From Lentibacillus saliphilus (lineage in GTDB: Bacteria; Bacillota; Bacilli; Bacillales; Amphibacillaceae), in assembly GCF_019093865.1 (NCBI RefSeq), contig NZ_JABJXD010000004.1, positions 219,664 through 283,663 of the forward strand: a DNA stretch of 64,000 nt, written 5' to 3'. This document shows, one piece after another, positions 1 to 9,346 of this stretch; position 1 is the stretch's first letter, and every line of letters begins with the position of its first letter. The notes below the pieces were generated by a model that was not told the DNA's origin, searched no databases, and saw only the letters and a program-made list of their open reading frames with translations. The translations under genes and the position numbers were made by a program.

Positions 1-3
1 GAA

Positions 4-258
4 ACGATGATGAGGATTAGTACAATTTTATTGTCTTTTAAAGAGAGGAAATGGCTGGTGTGAATTTCTAAAGACATGATTGGAACCCACCTCTTGAGTT
101 CGCCGTTGGAAAGGGAAACCCGAAAAACGTGCGCGGTTCATGACCGTTATCATACTAAGTGTGCAGGAGACGTCTGCCCAATTTTGGGGACGTATCTGCA
201 AACAAGGGTGGTACCACCAACAAACCTCGGTCCCTTTTTGGATGGAGGATTTTTTGTG
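4..258 (+). promoter_or_regulatory. T-box riboswitch leader for proS (proline)
   Basis: This is a T-box leader that senses uncharged tRNA and controls the downstream prolyl-tRNA synthetase. The 5' part has a GATGAGGATTAGTA-like stem I base, followed by an AGAGAGG segment and a GGCTGGTGTG-like distal loop. A CCA triplet at 87-89, just before CCTCTTGAG, sits where the specifier codon belongs and reads proline. The conserved T-box AGGGTGGTACCAC is at 205-217. Its TGGT would pair with an ACCA tRNA end. A rho-independent terminator follows: CCTC and GTCC at 225-233 pair with GGAT and GAGG at 240-248, then a T-run. The tRNA-Pro(UGG) at 63780-63856 has the matching anticodon and an A discriminator. 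The fold was assigned by eye. Confidence 0.9.
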
Positions 259-380
259 TTTTATTTTAGGCTGTTCTGAAAGGATATTGATTTGAAGGAG
301 CAGACTATGTAAAGACAGTCTTTATTCCATATTCTTGAGCAAGTCGATGTAACTTAAATCATTATAGAGAGGTGTATACA

Positions 381-1820
381 GTGAGTAAAAAGAACAAGCA
401 ATTTGTAGAAAAAGTAACGGCAATGGAGGACGATTTCGCCCAGTGGTATACGGATGTTGTCAAGCAGGCTGAGCTTGTAGACTACGGCCCTGTCCGTGGA
501 ACAATGATCATTAAACCATACGGGTTTGCCATTTGGGAAAATGTTCGCGATGAACTCGATCGTCAATTTAAGGAAACGGGACACTCAAACGTATCTTTCC
601 CATTATTTATTCCAGAAAGCATGCTCCAAAAGGAAAAAGACCATATTGAAGGCTTTGCACCAGAAGTGGCTTGGGTAACACACGGTGGTGAGGAAGAACT
701 GGCTGAACGGATTTGTGTCCGCCCAACGTCTGAAGTTCTTTTCGCTGAATACTATTCGAAAAACATTCACTCATATCGTGACTTGCCAATGCTATACAAT
801 CAGTGGAGCAACGTTGTGCGTTGGGAAAAAACGACCCGCCCATTTTTACGCTCACTAGAATTTCATTGGCAGGAAGGGCACACATGCCACGCAACAGGCG
901 ATGAAGCCGAGCAAGAGACACGCCAAATGCTCGATGTTTATACGGATGTGTGTGAAAACTATCTCGCCATTCCGGTCATTAAAGGACGTAAAACGGAAAG
1001 TGAAAAGTTTGCCGGTGCAGAATATACGTTAACGATTGAAGCTTTAATGCATGATGGTCGTGCACTACAATCAGGCACGTCTCACTATTTTGGTACAGGG
1101 TTTGCCGAAGCATTTGATATTCGATATCTTGATGAAAATGGTGATCAAACACCAGTACATCAAACGTCATGGGGCATGTCCACACGTATTCTCGGTGGCT
1201 TAATTATGGTACACGGCGACAACCGTGGACTCGTTATTCCACCACGTATCGCACCAATTCAAGCGATGATTGTACCGATTGCACAGCATAAAGAAGGTGT
1301 GCTTGATCATGCGTATCATTTGCGTGATGAGCTCAAGGATCTTGTCCGTGTTGATATTGACGCGAGCGATAAAATGCCAGGCTGGAAGTTTAATGAGTAT
1401 GAAATGAAAGGTGTGCCTGTCCGTATTGAACTCGGACCAAAGGACATTGAAAAAGACCAAGTCGTCTTAGCACGTCGCGACACAGGGGAAAAAGAATTCG
1501 TAGCAATGAGCGATGTTAAAACAAGATTGCCAGAGCTATTAGAAGAGGTTCAACAAAACTTATACGATCAAGCTGTTGCGCATCGCGCTGAAAAAACGTC
1601 TGTTGCGAAGACATATGACGCATTTAAACAGACGCTTGAAGAAAAAGGTGGCTTTATTAAGGCGATGTGGTGTGGCGACGAAGCGTGTGAGGAGCAAATC
1701 AAACAAGACACAGGGGCAACATCACGTTGTATCCCATTTGAACAAGATAAAGTTGCTGACACATGCGTCTGCTGCGGCAAAGAAGCCAAAGACATGGTCT
1801 ACTGGGCACGCGCATACTAA
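381..1820 (+). CDS. proS: Prolyl-tRNA synthetase, archaeal/eukaryal type
   Basis: This class II synthetase charges tRNA-Pro with proline in the cytoplasm. At 479 residues it is the short type without the large editing insertion of the roughly 565-residue bacterial enzyme. It carries class II motifs such as RPTSE near residue 115 and the [14 protein letters not shown] segment. Its C-terminal domain has paired cysteines (CGDEACEE and CVCCGK) and ends in the YWARAY tail typical of this type. I chose GTG at 381 because GAGAGGTG lies 6 bases upstream; an in-frame GTG at 372 overlaps that ribosome binding site. Expression should depend on the T-box leader in front. A strong terminator follows. Many Bacillaceae also carry a bacterial-type enzyme elsewhere, which cannot be judged here. 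Confidence 0.95.
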   Translation: MSKKNKQFVEKVTAMEDDFAQWYTDVVKQAELVDYGPVRGTMIIKPYGFAIWENVRDELDRQFKETGHSNVSFPLFIPESMLQKEKDHIEGFAPEVAWVTHGGEEELAERICVRPTSEVLFAEYYSKNIHSYRDLPMLYNQWSNVVRWEKTTRPFLRSLEFHWQEGHTCHATGDEAEQETRQMLDVYTDVCENYLAIPVIKGRKTESEKFAGAEYTLTIEALMHDGRALQSGTSHYFGTGFAEAFDIRYLDENGDQTPVHQTSWGMSTRILGGLIMVHGDNRGLVIPPRIAPIQAMIVPIAQHKEGVLDHAYHLRDELKDLVRVDIDASDKMPGWKFNEYEMKGVPVRIELGPKDIEKDQVVLARRDTGEKEFVAMSDVKTRLPELLEEVQQNLYDQAVAHRAEKTSVAKTYDAFKQTLEEKGGFIKAMWCGDEACEEQIKQDTGATSRCIPFEQDKVADTCVCCGKEAKDMVYWARAY

Positions 1821-1832
1821 AAATAGAACAAG

Positions 1833-1866
1833 AAAAATGAGCGCTTCATTTGAAGCGCTCATTTTG
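1833..1866 (+). terminator. Terminator after proS
   Basis: A near-perfect hairpin, AAAATGAGCGCTTCA with TGAAGCGCTCATTTT and a 2-base loop, follows 13 bases after the proS stop. A and T runs on both flanks let it work in both directions. Confidence 0.85.
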
Positions 1867-1950
1867 TTTTGCGGTGCCAGTCACTCCCCTGGTATTTCTT
1901 GAATTTTGTCGAAGGATTTTCAAGGAATGCGGACACGCGTCTAAAGCATA

Positions 1951-2424
1951 TTATAAAACTTTTTCAATATCCTCTTTTAGTTGTTCAGGCTTTGTTTTTG
2001 GTGCATAGCGATCAATGACATTTCCTTCCCGATCAACGAGAAATTTGGTGAAATTCCATTTGACTTGCTTTGTCAGAACGCCTTTTGCTTCATTTGTTAA
2101 ATATTTGAATAGTGGATCGGCATTATCACCCTTCACATCTATCTTACTAAACATGGGGAAGGATACACCGTAGTTAACCTGGCAAAAATCCGCAATCTCT
2201 TGATCAGAACCAGGATCCTGCTTGGCGAATTGATTACATGGAAAACCGAGTACAACAAAGCCGCGGTCTTTATAGTCGTGATAAAGACTTTCAAGCCCCT
2301 CAAATTGCGGTGTAAAGCCACATTTACTTGCTGTGTTCACAATAAGCAAAACGTCCCCTTTATAATCAGCGAGAGACTTTTCGGTTCCATCCATCTGCTT
2401 TACTGAAAAATCATGAACATTCAC
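1951..2424 (-). CDS. bsaA: Glutathione peroxidase family peroxidase (thiol peroxidase)
   Basis: This peroxidase reduces hydrogen peroxide and organic hydroperoxides; in bacilli such cysteine-type Gpx proteins probably use thioredoxin or bacillithiol. From the chosen start the peroxidatic cysteine is in NTASKCGFT (about residue 35), a conserved cysteine is in GFPCNQF (about 63), a possible resolving cysteine in DFCQVN (about 81), and the conserved tryptophan in WNFTKF. The 157 residues match the family length. I chose GTG at 2424 because AAGGGGAG lies 8 bases upstream; a GTG at 2433 is only 2 bases from it. It stands alone on the minus strand, and a TTGACA-like promoter element lies about 60 bases upstream. 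Confidence 0.9.
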   Translation of the reverse strand: MNVHDFSVKQMDGTEKSLADYKGDVLLIVNTASKCGFTPQFEGLESLYHDYKDRGFVVLGFPCNQFAKQDPGSDQEIADFCQVNYGVSFPMFSKIDVKGDNADPLFKYLTNEAKGVLTKQVKWNFTKFLVDREGNVIDRYAPKTKPEQLKEDIEKVL

Positions 2425-2546
2425 TGCTATCACTCCCCTTTTAATTTCAAGCTACCTAAACAGGAATTTAATGTCAACGTATATGCCCATAAAGGTGATT
2501 AGGCTCTGGGAAGGGGTTCGACAAATTTTAGGAAGTGACCGCCCCC

Positions 2547-3710
2547 TCAAATTCGACTCAAATGCTTTTCTTTGTTTATAAGTAGAATGATGAGCACGAC
2601 CGTCAGCATTGCTACGATTAAGTAGAACAACGATACGTGCGGGAATGCCTCAATAAACAATCCTCCTAGAAAAGGACCAAAAATACTGCCGAGGCTAAAC
2701 CAGACACCTACTAGAATATTGCCAGCGGGAAGCAGCGTTGCAGGCAGTAGATCCGTCATATAGGCGATTCCAAGTGAAAATGTAGAACCGACGGCCATGC
2801 CGGAAATTGCAAACAATATATATAGTGCAACAGCCGAGTCTTCCAGCATACCGGCTAGTGTGAAACAGATGATGCCGGTCAAAAAGACAAAAATCAACAC
2901 TTTTCTACGTCCCAGCTTGTCGCTCAAAGCTCCGAGCGGTAATTGTGTGATAACACTTCCAAGCGCGAACAACGGAATAATAAGAGAAAGCGCATTGACA
3001 TCATGCCCGACCCTGAGACCGTACACAGGGAATATACCGTGTAACGTTGCTTCGAGAATGCCATATGCAAATCCTGGCAGCATCGCAACCCAGGCGACTT
3101 TTAACGTCTTTGTAATTCTTTTCATAGAGCTGACTGACTTGAAGGCGTCTTCTTCCATGTTCGGTTTTTCATTTCTTACTAAGAAGATGAGCAGCCACAT
3201 CATCATACTGAGAAGAGCTGATACCATAAATGGTAATTCCTCATTAATCTCGACAAGTCTTGTCAGTAAAGGGCCCATGGCAAATCCTAGACCGAATGAA
3301 AGACCGTACAATGCGACACTTCTGCCACGGGTTTTTTCAGAAACGGTCGTAGTAATCCATGTTTGTGTTCCGAAGTGCAGCATTTGATCACCGATGCCAA
3401 TTAAAAGACGGAGTATGAACCAAAAAATGAGCGAATCCCATAGCGTAAATGAAAAAAGGGATAGAAATACTAATATACCTCCAAGAACGATAAACGGTTT
3501 ATAGCCCATTTTCATCATCGGTTTTTCCATGAAAGGTGAAGCGATGAGTATACCAATATATAATGCAGTCGCATGAAGTCCGTTCACCGATGAACTAATG
3601 CCCGCATGTTCAAAAATAATGGCGATCGTCGGCATCAGCATGCCTTGGGAGAACCCCGATATTCCGACAATCCCTATTAAAATCCAAAATCTTACTTTTT
3701 CAGAGACCAA
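2547..3710 (-). CDS. Major facilitator superfamily transporter
   Basis: This 387-residue membrane protein has about twelve hydrophobic helices, consistent with an MFS antiporter or effluxer. The loop between helices 2 and 3 reads FMEKPMMKMGYKP, and a second family-type loop, GALSDKLGRRKV, follows the mid-protein break near residues 185-210. The substrate cannot be told from sequence; drug or metabolite efflux is a guess from family resemblance. The start is TTG, the first possible codon after an in-frame stop, with a weak AAGTGAG site 9 bases upstream. It is monocistronic, and the region upstream of it has no clear gene. Confidence 0.8.
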   Translation of the reverse strand: MVSEKVRFWILIGIVGISGFSQGMLMPTIAIIFEHAGISSSVNGLHATALYIGILIASPFMEKPMMKMGYKPFIVLGGILVFLSLFSFTLWDSLIFWFILRLLIGIGDQMLHFGTQTWITTTVSEKTRGRSVALYGLSFGLGFAMGPLLTRLVEINEELPFMVSALLSMMMWLLIFLVRNEKPNMEEDAFKSVSSMKRITKTLKVAWVAMLPGFAYGILEATLHGIFPVYGLRVGHDVNALSLIIPLFALGSVITQLPLGALSDKLGRRKVLIFVFLTGIICFTLAGMLEDSAVALYILFAISGMAVGSTFSLGIAYMTDLLPATLLPAGNILVGVWFSLGSIFGPFLGGLFIEAFPHVSLFYLIVAMLTVVLIILLINKEKHLSRI

Positions 3711-3964
3711 TCAAAACAACTCACTTTCGAATGCTGAAAATGTTTAAGCTATGGTATCAGCCCACTTAAATTGATAAACCGTTAGGGAAGTGGTGGAATG
3801 ACGCCGTTACCTTATATGTACAAAAAACATAATTCTCTCGGTACTTACCGTGAAAAAATGATAATGGCTTATAATCATAAAGACCGCCCATGCTAGTACA
3901 TGGAGCGGTCTCGATGACCAATAAATCTAATCTCATAAAAGAGGCCAGACAGCTTTAAGCAAAA

Positions 3965-4000
3965 ATAATCCCTCTGCGCTTCTTAAACGCAAAGGAGGGG
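3965..4000 (-). terminator. Orphan hairpin, terminator-like on the minus strand
   Basis: On the minus strand CCCCTCCTTTGCG pairs with CGCAGAGGG and is followed by ATTATTTTT, a plausible terminator, although no gene lies directly upstream of it. On the plus strand the same hairpin buries the AAAGGAGGGG ribosome site of a 31-codon reading frame. Confidence 0.4.
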
Positions 4001-4008
4001 TTCATTTT

Positions 4009-4104
4009 ATGGTAATGACAGCTATTAAGATCCTAAATGCTAACATAAGCGTTCGGGCACGAATAATGTCCGTTGGCAAGCACCGCTCTGGAGTGTTCCA
4101 ATGA
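4009..4104 (+). CDS. Possible 31-residue peptide with a strong, hairpin-buried ribosome site
   Basis: ATG at 4009 follows AAAGGAGGGG by 8 bases and opens a 31-codon frame starting MVMTAIKILN and ending in TGA at 4102. I recognise no homologue. The product would be basic (several K and R) with no membrane segment. The ribosome site lies in the 3' arm of the hairpin at 3971-4000. Either this is a regulated small peptide or the SD is an accident of the hairpin. Coding support is weak. Confidence 0.2.
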   Translation: MVMTAIKILNANISVRARIMSVGKHRSGVFQ

Positions 4105-4323
4105 AGATGACTGAAGATGACAGTTCTACCACACTCTTCATGAAAAGTCAGTTTACTGTATTTTATTATACCATCAATCGTGTTATCGGGAAACTACCTT
4201 CAACCCTACTGCGTCAACGAAAAGCGACGAATGGGCTAATAAGAACATGGTCGGAGAGGGTTGGTCATTCGACATAAAACGATATAATACGGGGAGTGAC
4301 AGGCACCCCTAAGCACAACACAA

Positions 4324-4368
4324 ATAAGCAGGAGAATCATCAACGGATGATGATCCTCCTGCTCTTAC
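4324..4368 (-). terminator. Terminator of trhO
   Basis: AGCAGGAG at 4327-4334 pairs with CTCCTGCT at 4356-4363, and an inner ATCATC pairs with GATGAT. On the minus strand the hairpin follows the trhO stop directly and is followed by TTATTTGTG. Confidence 0.75.
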
Positions 4369-4369
4369 T

Positions 4370-5341
4370 TTATTGCGTAACTTTATCTGTTTCTTCAATG
4401 ACGCGCAGTTTTTCTTTAATGTCTGCTTCAGTTAATCCATGTTCTTTTACATATATATTGCGTGGGGTTACACGGCATTCGTGTGTGCAGCCGCGCATAT
4501 ATTTATGCTCATTTTCTTCGGAACAAAGGATTTGCTTGTTACATTCAGGATTGGCACAGTTGACATACCGTTCACACGGTGTGCCGTCAAAGTAATCGAC
4601 ACCGACTACGACATGCTCCTTCCTGTTAATGGGTACAGAAAGGCGTTCATCAAATACATAGCATTGTCCGTCCCATAGCTCGCCTTGCACGTCGGGATCT
4701 TTTCCGTAAGTGACGATGCCGCCATGTAGCTGAGCAACATCCTCAAAGCCTTCTTTAATGAGCCACCCAGTAAATTTTTCACAGCGGATACCGCCTGTGC
4801 AATAGGTCAGAATACGTTTACCTTCAATGAGGTGACGATTTTCTTGCACCCATTCTGGGAGGTCGCGGAATTTTTTGATATCTGGGCGAATGGCACCGCG
4901 GAAATGCCCAATGTCATACTCATAGTCGTTTCTTGTATCGAGTACAACTGTGTTTTCATCTTGCATTGCTTCATAAAATGCCTTAGGCTCAAGATGCTCG
5001 CCTGTAAGTTCCCGTGCATTGTGGTCGTCTTCAAGACGAAGCGTGACCAGCTCGGGGCGTGAGCGACAATGCATTTTCTTGAATGCGTGTCCGTCATGAG
5101 GGTCAACCTTGAATACAATCCCCTCGAAAAGCGGATCATTCTGCATTGCCTCCATGTACGTTTCAGTACTTTCGACAGTACCAGACACAGTTCCATTAAT
5201 CCCTTCGTGCGCAATTAAAATCCGGCCTTTTAGATCAAGTCCCTTACAAAATTCAAGGTGCTCTGCTGCCAATGCCTCAGGGTCTTTAATGTCTGTGTAG
5301 TAATAATACAACAGTACTTGATAATGTTTGTTTTCTTCCAT
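4370..5341 (-). CDS. trhO: tRNA uridine(34) hydroxylase, rhodanese-domain protein
   Basis: TrhO-family enzymes hydroxylate uridine 34 of certain tRNAs, the first step toward methoxyuridine and related wobble modifications. The 323-residue protein has an N-terminal acylphosphatase-like UPF0176 domain (about 1-95), a rhodanese domain (about 120-220) with the catalytic cysteine in [13 protein letters not shown], and a C-terminal cysteine-rich tail ([12 protein letters not shown] and CTHEC) that probably binds zinc. Family members are about 320 residues long. I chose ATG at 5341 because AGGTGGT lies 8 bases upstream; the ATG at 5362 has no ribosome site. Confidence 0.9.
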   Translation of the reverse strand: MEENKHYQVLLYYYYTDIKDPEALAAEHLEFCKGLDLKGRILIAHEGINGTVSGTVESTETYMEAMQNDPLFEGIVFKVDPHDGHAFKKMHCRSRPELVTLRLEDDHNARELTGEHLEPKAFYEAMQDENTVVLDTRNDYEYDIGHFRGAIRPDIKKFRDLPEWVQENRHLIEGKRILTYCTGGIRCEKFTGWLIKEGFEDVAQLHGGIVTYGKDPDVQGELWDGQCYVFDERLSVPINRKEHVVVGVDYFDGTPCERYVNCANPECNKQILCSEENEHKYMRGCTHECRVTPRNIYVKEHGLTEADIKEKLRVIEETDKVTQ

Positions 5342-5506
5342 GGTTGTTAACCACCTGTCCATCTATATTTGCAAGATATAAATGAAGGTGAACTAATATA
5401 TAGATACATCTTGCACTAAAATATTATAACAACATAATCACTATATTTAAAGTAGATACTCATCTGATTCTGCTATTCATTAATGTATTGTATGATGATT
5501 CTCTGT

Positions 5507-5704
5507 TCAATTATCCAAATCATTTTTGACGAATGCATCAAATCTAGATGTTTTATTCGGATAATCAGTATCCCTCTTATGCTCCTGTTCTAGCAAACGT
5601 CCTATTCTTGAATGATTAATACCGTTTTTAACAGCTGTCTCTATAACAAAATATATGATGAAAAGTGATACACCGTAAAGAATTAACCCCTTAACAAACT
5701 CCAT
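5507..5704 (-). CDS. Small membrane protein, unknown function
   Basis: This 65-residue protein has one N-terminal membrane helix (about residues 5-23, LILYGVSLFIIYFVIE) and a charged cytoplasmic tail rich in D, K and R. The ribosome site GGGGGTG lies 5 bases before the ATG, so translation is likely. I do not recognise the family. It is convergent with nothing and divergent from the acylase gene. Confidence 0.7.
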   Translation of the reverse strand: MEFVKGLILYGVSLFIIYFVIETAVKNGINHSRIGRLLEQEHKRDTDYPNKTSRFDAFVKNDLDN

Positions 5705-5850
5705 TAGTACACCCCCAAAAATAATCCAGTAAAATAATTCAGTATATTTTCAAGTCTAACATATAAGTAATTAACTGAAAAATTTACAAATCATACCATC
5801 ACTATTAGTATTATAACTAACGTTAATATTGTGTTATGGGAGGGGTTTCA

Positions 5851-8238
5851 TTGGAAGAACATGCATATGAACTAAAAGGCAATCGTGTAAAAAAACGCAG
5901 TAAGAAAAAAGTTATCTTAATCATTGTCAGCGTTATGCTGCTCATCGTAATTGGTGCAATTGTTTTTGCGAACGCATACATAAACAAATCATTACCACAG
6001 CTTGAAGGAGAGATCACGCTGTCACATCTTCAAGACGAGGTAACGGTGATCACTGACGAGTCAGGTGTCCCACATATAAAAGCGACCAACAATCATGATT
6101 TATATGTTGCTCAAGGTTATGTACAGGCACAGAATCGAATGTTCCAAATGGAGATGTCGAGAAGACAGGCATCCGGTACGTTAAGCGAAGTGGTCGGGGA
6201 AAAGGCGATTGATCACGATAAATACTTTCGTACATTAGGGCTACGACGAGCTGCTGAAGCGTCATATGACCTTTATTCTGACGAAGCAAAAGCAGTTCTA
6301 CAAAATTTCACAGACGGTGTCAATGCTTATATTAAAGAAGCGACGGAAACAAATAACCTCCCGATAGAGTTTACGTTAATGGGGATGAAGCCGCGAGAAT
6401 GGACGGTCATTGATTCTTTAACGATTGGAAAATATATGGCATTTGATCTTGGTGGACATTGGGAAAGGCAAGCATTCAACTATTATGCGCTGCAGCAATT
6501 CCCCGAAGAAAAAGCATTAGAGCTATTTCCAACTTATCCAGAGCAGAAGCCGACGATCATTGGAGAAGGAGAACTGGATATCGCGGCAAGCTTTGAAGAG
6601 GCCGTCATTCCTCATGCCTTTAATGGCAGTAATAACTGGGTTGTTAGTGGGGAAAAAACCAAAACGGGTAAGCCGTTACTCGCAGACGATCCCCACTTAG
6701 GCTTGGCAACACCTTCCATATGGGTGCAGATGGTTTTGGAAAGTGATGATATGAAAGTAAGCGGGGTTATATTTGCAGGGGTCCCAGGGATTATATTAGG
6801 CCATAATGACGATGTTGCCTGGGGTGTAACGAATGTTGGTCCAGATGTACAGCAGCTCTATTTAGAAAAAAGAAATTCTGAAAATGAGCATGAGTTTTTA
6901 TTTGAGGATGAGTGGGAAGAAGCGACCGTGTACGATGAACCGATCCATGTAAAAGATGGACAAACAATTGACTATCAGGTCACTGAAACGCGACATGGTC
7001 CGATTGTGTCAGAGTTTGCTGAGGAGAGTGGGAAGGATGAGGTGTTGTCATTAAGATGGACGGCACTTGACCCAACGACAGAATTGGAAGCCATTTTAGA
7101 CATTAATCAAGCAAGCAATTGGACGGAATTTGAAAAAGGACTAGAAAAATTTCTAGCACCTGCACAAAATTTTGTATTTGCTGCAAAGGATGGCACAATC
7201 GCCTATAAAGCAAACGGTAATATCCCAATCTATGATACTGGTGACGATGCGTTGCTACCTCTACCTGGTTGGGAGAAAGAAAAGGAATGGCAGGGGTTTA
7301 TTCCCTTTGATGAGCTGCCAACCGTCATTAATCCAGACAAGGGCTTTATCGCGACAGCTAACAATAAAATTGTCGGTGAAGAGTATCCTTACCACATTAG
7401 CAATGTTTGGGCACAGCCTTATCGCTATGAACGTATAGCAGAGGTGCTTGAATCGAATGACGAATTGACTGTTGAAGATATGAAGGCGCTGCAAATGGAC
7501 GCCGTTAACATGCAAGCGAGAGAATTTGTCCCACTTTTTTCTGGGGTGCTTGAAGAAATGGCATTAGAAAAACAGGAACAACAGGCGCTTAATCTTCTGA
7601 CGGACTGGGATTTTTCTGACGACAAGGAAGATGCAGAGCCACTTGTTTTTCATCATTGGATGGATGAAATTGAGGCAATCATTTATAACGATGATATTTC
7701 AGAAGTGATGATGGGGATGTTCAGTGGAAAAGGCCAGGCAACAGATGAAATGTTGCGCAAAGCACTCCGCGGCGATCGCTCCGTTTGGATTGAAGAAGCT
7801 GGGGGTATCGAAGCGGTGTTGCACCAATCTTTAAAAACCACACTTAAAAAACTATCAGATGAGTATGGTAGCAAAATGAATGATTGGCGCTGGGGAGATT
7901 ATCATAAAGTACAGTTCCAACATCCGTTGTCAAGTGTCAATCCTGTTTTAGCTTACTTGTTTAATAATAAGGCTCCAATGCCAGTTGATGGAAGCAGTGT
8001 CACACCGATGGCTGCTGCCTACGATGCTGAAACAGGTGAGGTCGACCATGGTGCATCATGGCGCTTTGTCATTGATGCAGGTGACCTTGAGACAGGTCAT
8101 CATATCGTCGGACCAGGTCAATTTGGGCATTTTCGTAGTGACTGGTATCACGATCAAATGGATGACTGGGTTGAGGGAGACTATCATGAAACAAGGTTTG
8201 GAGAAACAGAAGGCTTAGAGTTAAAATTAGTTCCTTAG
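5851..8238 (+). CDS. Penicillin acylase family (Ntn-hydrolase) protein, membrane-anchored
   Basis: Proteins of this family (penicillin G acylase, acyl-homoserine-lactone acylase) hydrolyse amide bonds after self-cleavage at an internal serine. The 795-residue protein has a basic N-terminus, one membrane helix (about 20-42) and an extracellular remainder. The cleavage site fits NGSNNW, with Ser260 as the new N-terminal nucleophile of the beta chain. ADDPHLGL just downstream and the DESGVPHI start of the alpha chain are also typical. I chose TTG at 5851 because GGGAGGGG lies 5 bases upstream, while ATG at 5836 lies before that site. The substrate is unknown; beta-lactam, acyl-homoserine lactone or another amide are all possible. 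It is monocistronic with a strong terminator. Confidence 0.88.
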   Translation: MEEHAYELKGNRVKKRSKKKVILIIVSVMLLIVIGAIVFANAYINKSLPQLEGEITLSHLQDEVTVITDESGVPHIKATNNHDLYVAQGYVQAQNRMFQMEMSRRQASGTLSEVVGEKAIDHDKYFRTLGLRRAAEASYDLYSDEAKAVLQNFTDGVNAYIKEATETNNLPIEFTLMGMKPREWTVIDSLTIGKYMAFDLGGHWERQAFNYYALQQFPEEKALELFPTYPEQKPTIIGEGELDIAASFEEAVIPHAFNGSNNWVVSGEKTKTGKPLLADDPHLGLATPSIWVQMVLESDDMKVSGVIFAGVPGIILGHNDDVAWGVTNVGPDVQQLYLEKRNSENEHEFLFEDEWEEATVYDEPIHVKDGQTIDYQVTETRHGPIVSEFAEESGKDEVLSLRWTALDPTTELEAILDINQASNWTEFEKGLEKFLAPAQNFVFAAKDGTIAYKANGNIPIYDTGDDALLPLPGWEKEKEWQGFIPFDELPTVINPDKGFIATANNKIVGEEYPYHISNVWAQPYRYERIAEVLESNDELTVEDMKALQMDAVNMQAREFVPLFSGVLEEMALEKQEQQALNLLTDWDFSDDKEDAEPLVFHHWMDEIEAIIYNDDISEVMMGMFSGKGQATDEMLRKALRGDRSVWIEEAGGIEAVLHQSLKTTLKKLSDEYGSKMNDWRWGDYHKVQFQHPLSSVNPVLAYLFNNKAPMPVDGSSVTPMAAAYDAETGEVDHGASWRFVIDAGDLETGHHIVGPGQFGHFRSDWYHDQMDDWVEGDYHETRFGETEGLELKLVP

Positions 8239-8246
8239 ACGAAGTA

Positions 8247-8288
8247 AACCACTTCTGCAGATTATTCTTCTGTAGAAGTGGTTTTTTG
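8247..8288 (+). terminator. Terminator after the acylase gene
   Basis: ACCACTTCTGCAG pairs with CTGTAGAAGTGGT across an 8-10 base loop, followed by TTTTTT. It starts 8 bases after the stop codon. Confidence 0.9.
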
Positions 8289-8408
8289 GTGTCATTCGAT
8301 AAAAATCTAGAAGTGACAACAAACACCTGAGAACTTGTCCCTTAAAATGGAAGCTTGTCTCTTATCCCATGTTCAGTTGTTCAGTCACTATGAAAATACC
8401 AATCCTCG

Positions 8409-8669
8409 CTAATCTCCTTCGTTATTGTTTTTAATGATCATTGTTCTAGTGCCGCTGTACAGCCCAACAGATGATAAACCGAGTGCAATTCCAACGAGAA
8501 TCCCACCTTTTATACTACCGGGACTAGCATACGTTAAACCAGCAGCTATACCGAGTACGAGTGCGAGTAATGGTGCAAATTTCTTTGGGAGCCCAGCTAA
8601 TTTTGCGACTTCTGTTATTCCAATAATGATTGGAATAAGCATCACGCCGTAAGCCTCCAATTGTAACAT
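8409..8669 (-). CDS. Holin-like small membrane protein
   Basis: This 86-residue protein has two to three hydrophobic helices, an LPKKFAPLLALVLGI stretch and a polar C-terminus (KNNNEGD). This is the layout of small phage-type holins often found singly in Bacillus and Clostridium chromosomes. I chose ATG at 8669 because GGAGGTG lies 6 bases upstream; ATG at 8684 overlaps that site. No endolysin or other phage gene is next to it, so a lytic role is unproven. It could be a domesticated holin or a small membrane protein of other function. Confidence 0.65.
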   Translation of the reverse strand: MLQLEAYGVMLIPIIIGITEVAKLAGLPKKFAPLLALVLGIAAGLTYASPGSIKGGILVGIALGLSSVGLYSGTRTMIIKNNNEGD

Positions 8670-9093
8670 CTTCTTCACCTCCATACGTTAATTTACGCGC
8701 GCCTTGTCCTTCCAGATACGGTGGCAGCCTTCACAATTAGAAAAATGTATGATCGCCTAACAGCATTTGAACGGAAAAATGGTGAGACACTAAAATGAGC
8801 TCAGACAATATTAATATTTGAAATGAAAGCCCAAATTCGATACGATTCGTCATGCCCTTTCGTATAATTGGTAGCATAGATGATCACTTTATTTATGTAT
8901 ATTTTGCTTTTAAATAAAAATGTTTTTAAAAATAATGGATAAAGCTTGCAATTAAATGATGTATAGAGTAAAGTAGGTAATAGCAAAAGACAATTGAAGT
9001 TCCGCAATACTTTACGATCTCTTTTTCAAGGTGAAGTTAAAGTATTCATGTTTCAATTACTTTGCAAGCTTTTGAATAAGGAGGTCGTAAAAC
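8670..9093. promoter_or_regulatory. Non-coding region including the likely cold-shock leader
   Basis: No gene is visible in these 424 bases. A candidate promoter for the cold-shock gene is TTGCAA-17-TAAAGT at 8946-8974, which would give a leader of about 110 bases. GTAAAGT at 8968-8974 can pair with ACTTTAC at 9009-9015. Long structured leaders are characteristic of csp mRNAs, but this assignment is only inferred. The part before 8900 shows nothing I recognise. Confidence 0.35.
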
Positions 9094-9291
9094 ATGAATG
9101 GTAAAGTAAAATGGTTCAACGCAGAAAAAGGTTTTGGTTTCATCGAGCGTGAAGACGGTGACGATGTATTCGTACACTTCTCAGCTATCCAAGATGAAGG
9201 CTTCAAAACACTTGAAGAAGGCCAGGATGTTGAATTCGAAATCGTCGAAGGCAACCGCGGTCCACAAGCTGCTAACGTTGTTAAACTATAA
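9094..9291 (+). CDS. cspD: Cold-shock protein, CspB/CspD type
   Basis: This 65-residue single cold-shock domain binds single-stranded nucleic acid and acts as an RNA chaperone. It contains both RNA-binding motifs, KGFGFIE (RNP1) and DVFVHFSAI (RNP2), and the ending [13 protein letters not shown] seen in Bacillus CspB and CspD. The ribosome site AAGGAGG lies 9 bases before ATG. It is monocistronic. Whether it is the CspB or CspD orthologue cannot be settled by eye; CspD is my choice because of the VVKL end. Confidence 0.93.
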   Translation: MNGKVKWFNAEKGFGFIEREDGDDVFVHFSAIQDEGFKTLEEGQDVEFEIVEGNRGPQAANVVKL

Positions 9292-9304
9292 TTCATAGAG
9301 ACAA

Positions 9305-9346
9305 AAGGGTCTGACGCTCGTAATGAGTGTCGGGCTCTTTTTTTTG
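9305..9346 (+). terminator. Terminator after the cold-shock gene
   Basis: AGGGTCTGACGCTC pairs with GAGTGTCGGGCTC, followed by eight T residues. Confidence 0.9.

Larger units (their letters stand above)
3711..4323. other. Region with no convincing gene, containing two hairpins
   Basis: About 600 bases lie between two leftward genes and I recognise no family in any frame. A hairpin at about 3901-3933 pairs GACCGC and CATG with CATGG and GCGGTC. A second lies at 3971-4000. A promoter-like TTGGTC-16-TATAAT lies at 4261-4288 and a GGGG...CCCC stem at 4294-4311. The stretch could be a decayed gene or carry small RNAs. Confidence 0.5.

Noticed and set aside
76..279. 67-residue frame in the proS leader
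   Set aside because: It lies across the T-box specifier, antiterminator and terminator and has no ribosome site.
8409..8669. Prophage or phage remnant signalled by the holin-like gene
   Set aside because: No endolysin, integrase, portal or other phage gene lies nearby; single holin-like genes are common in Bacillaceae chromosomes.
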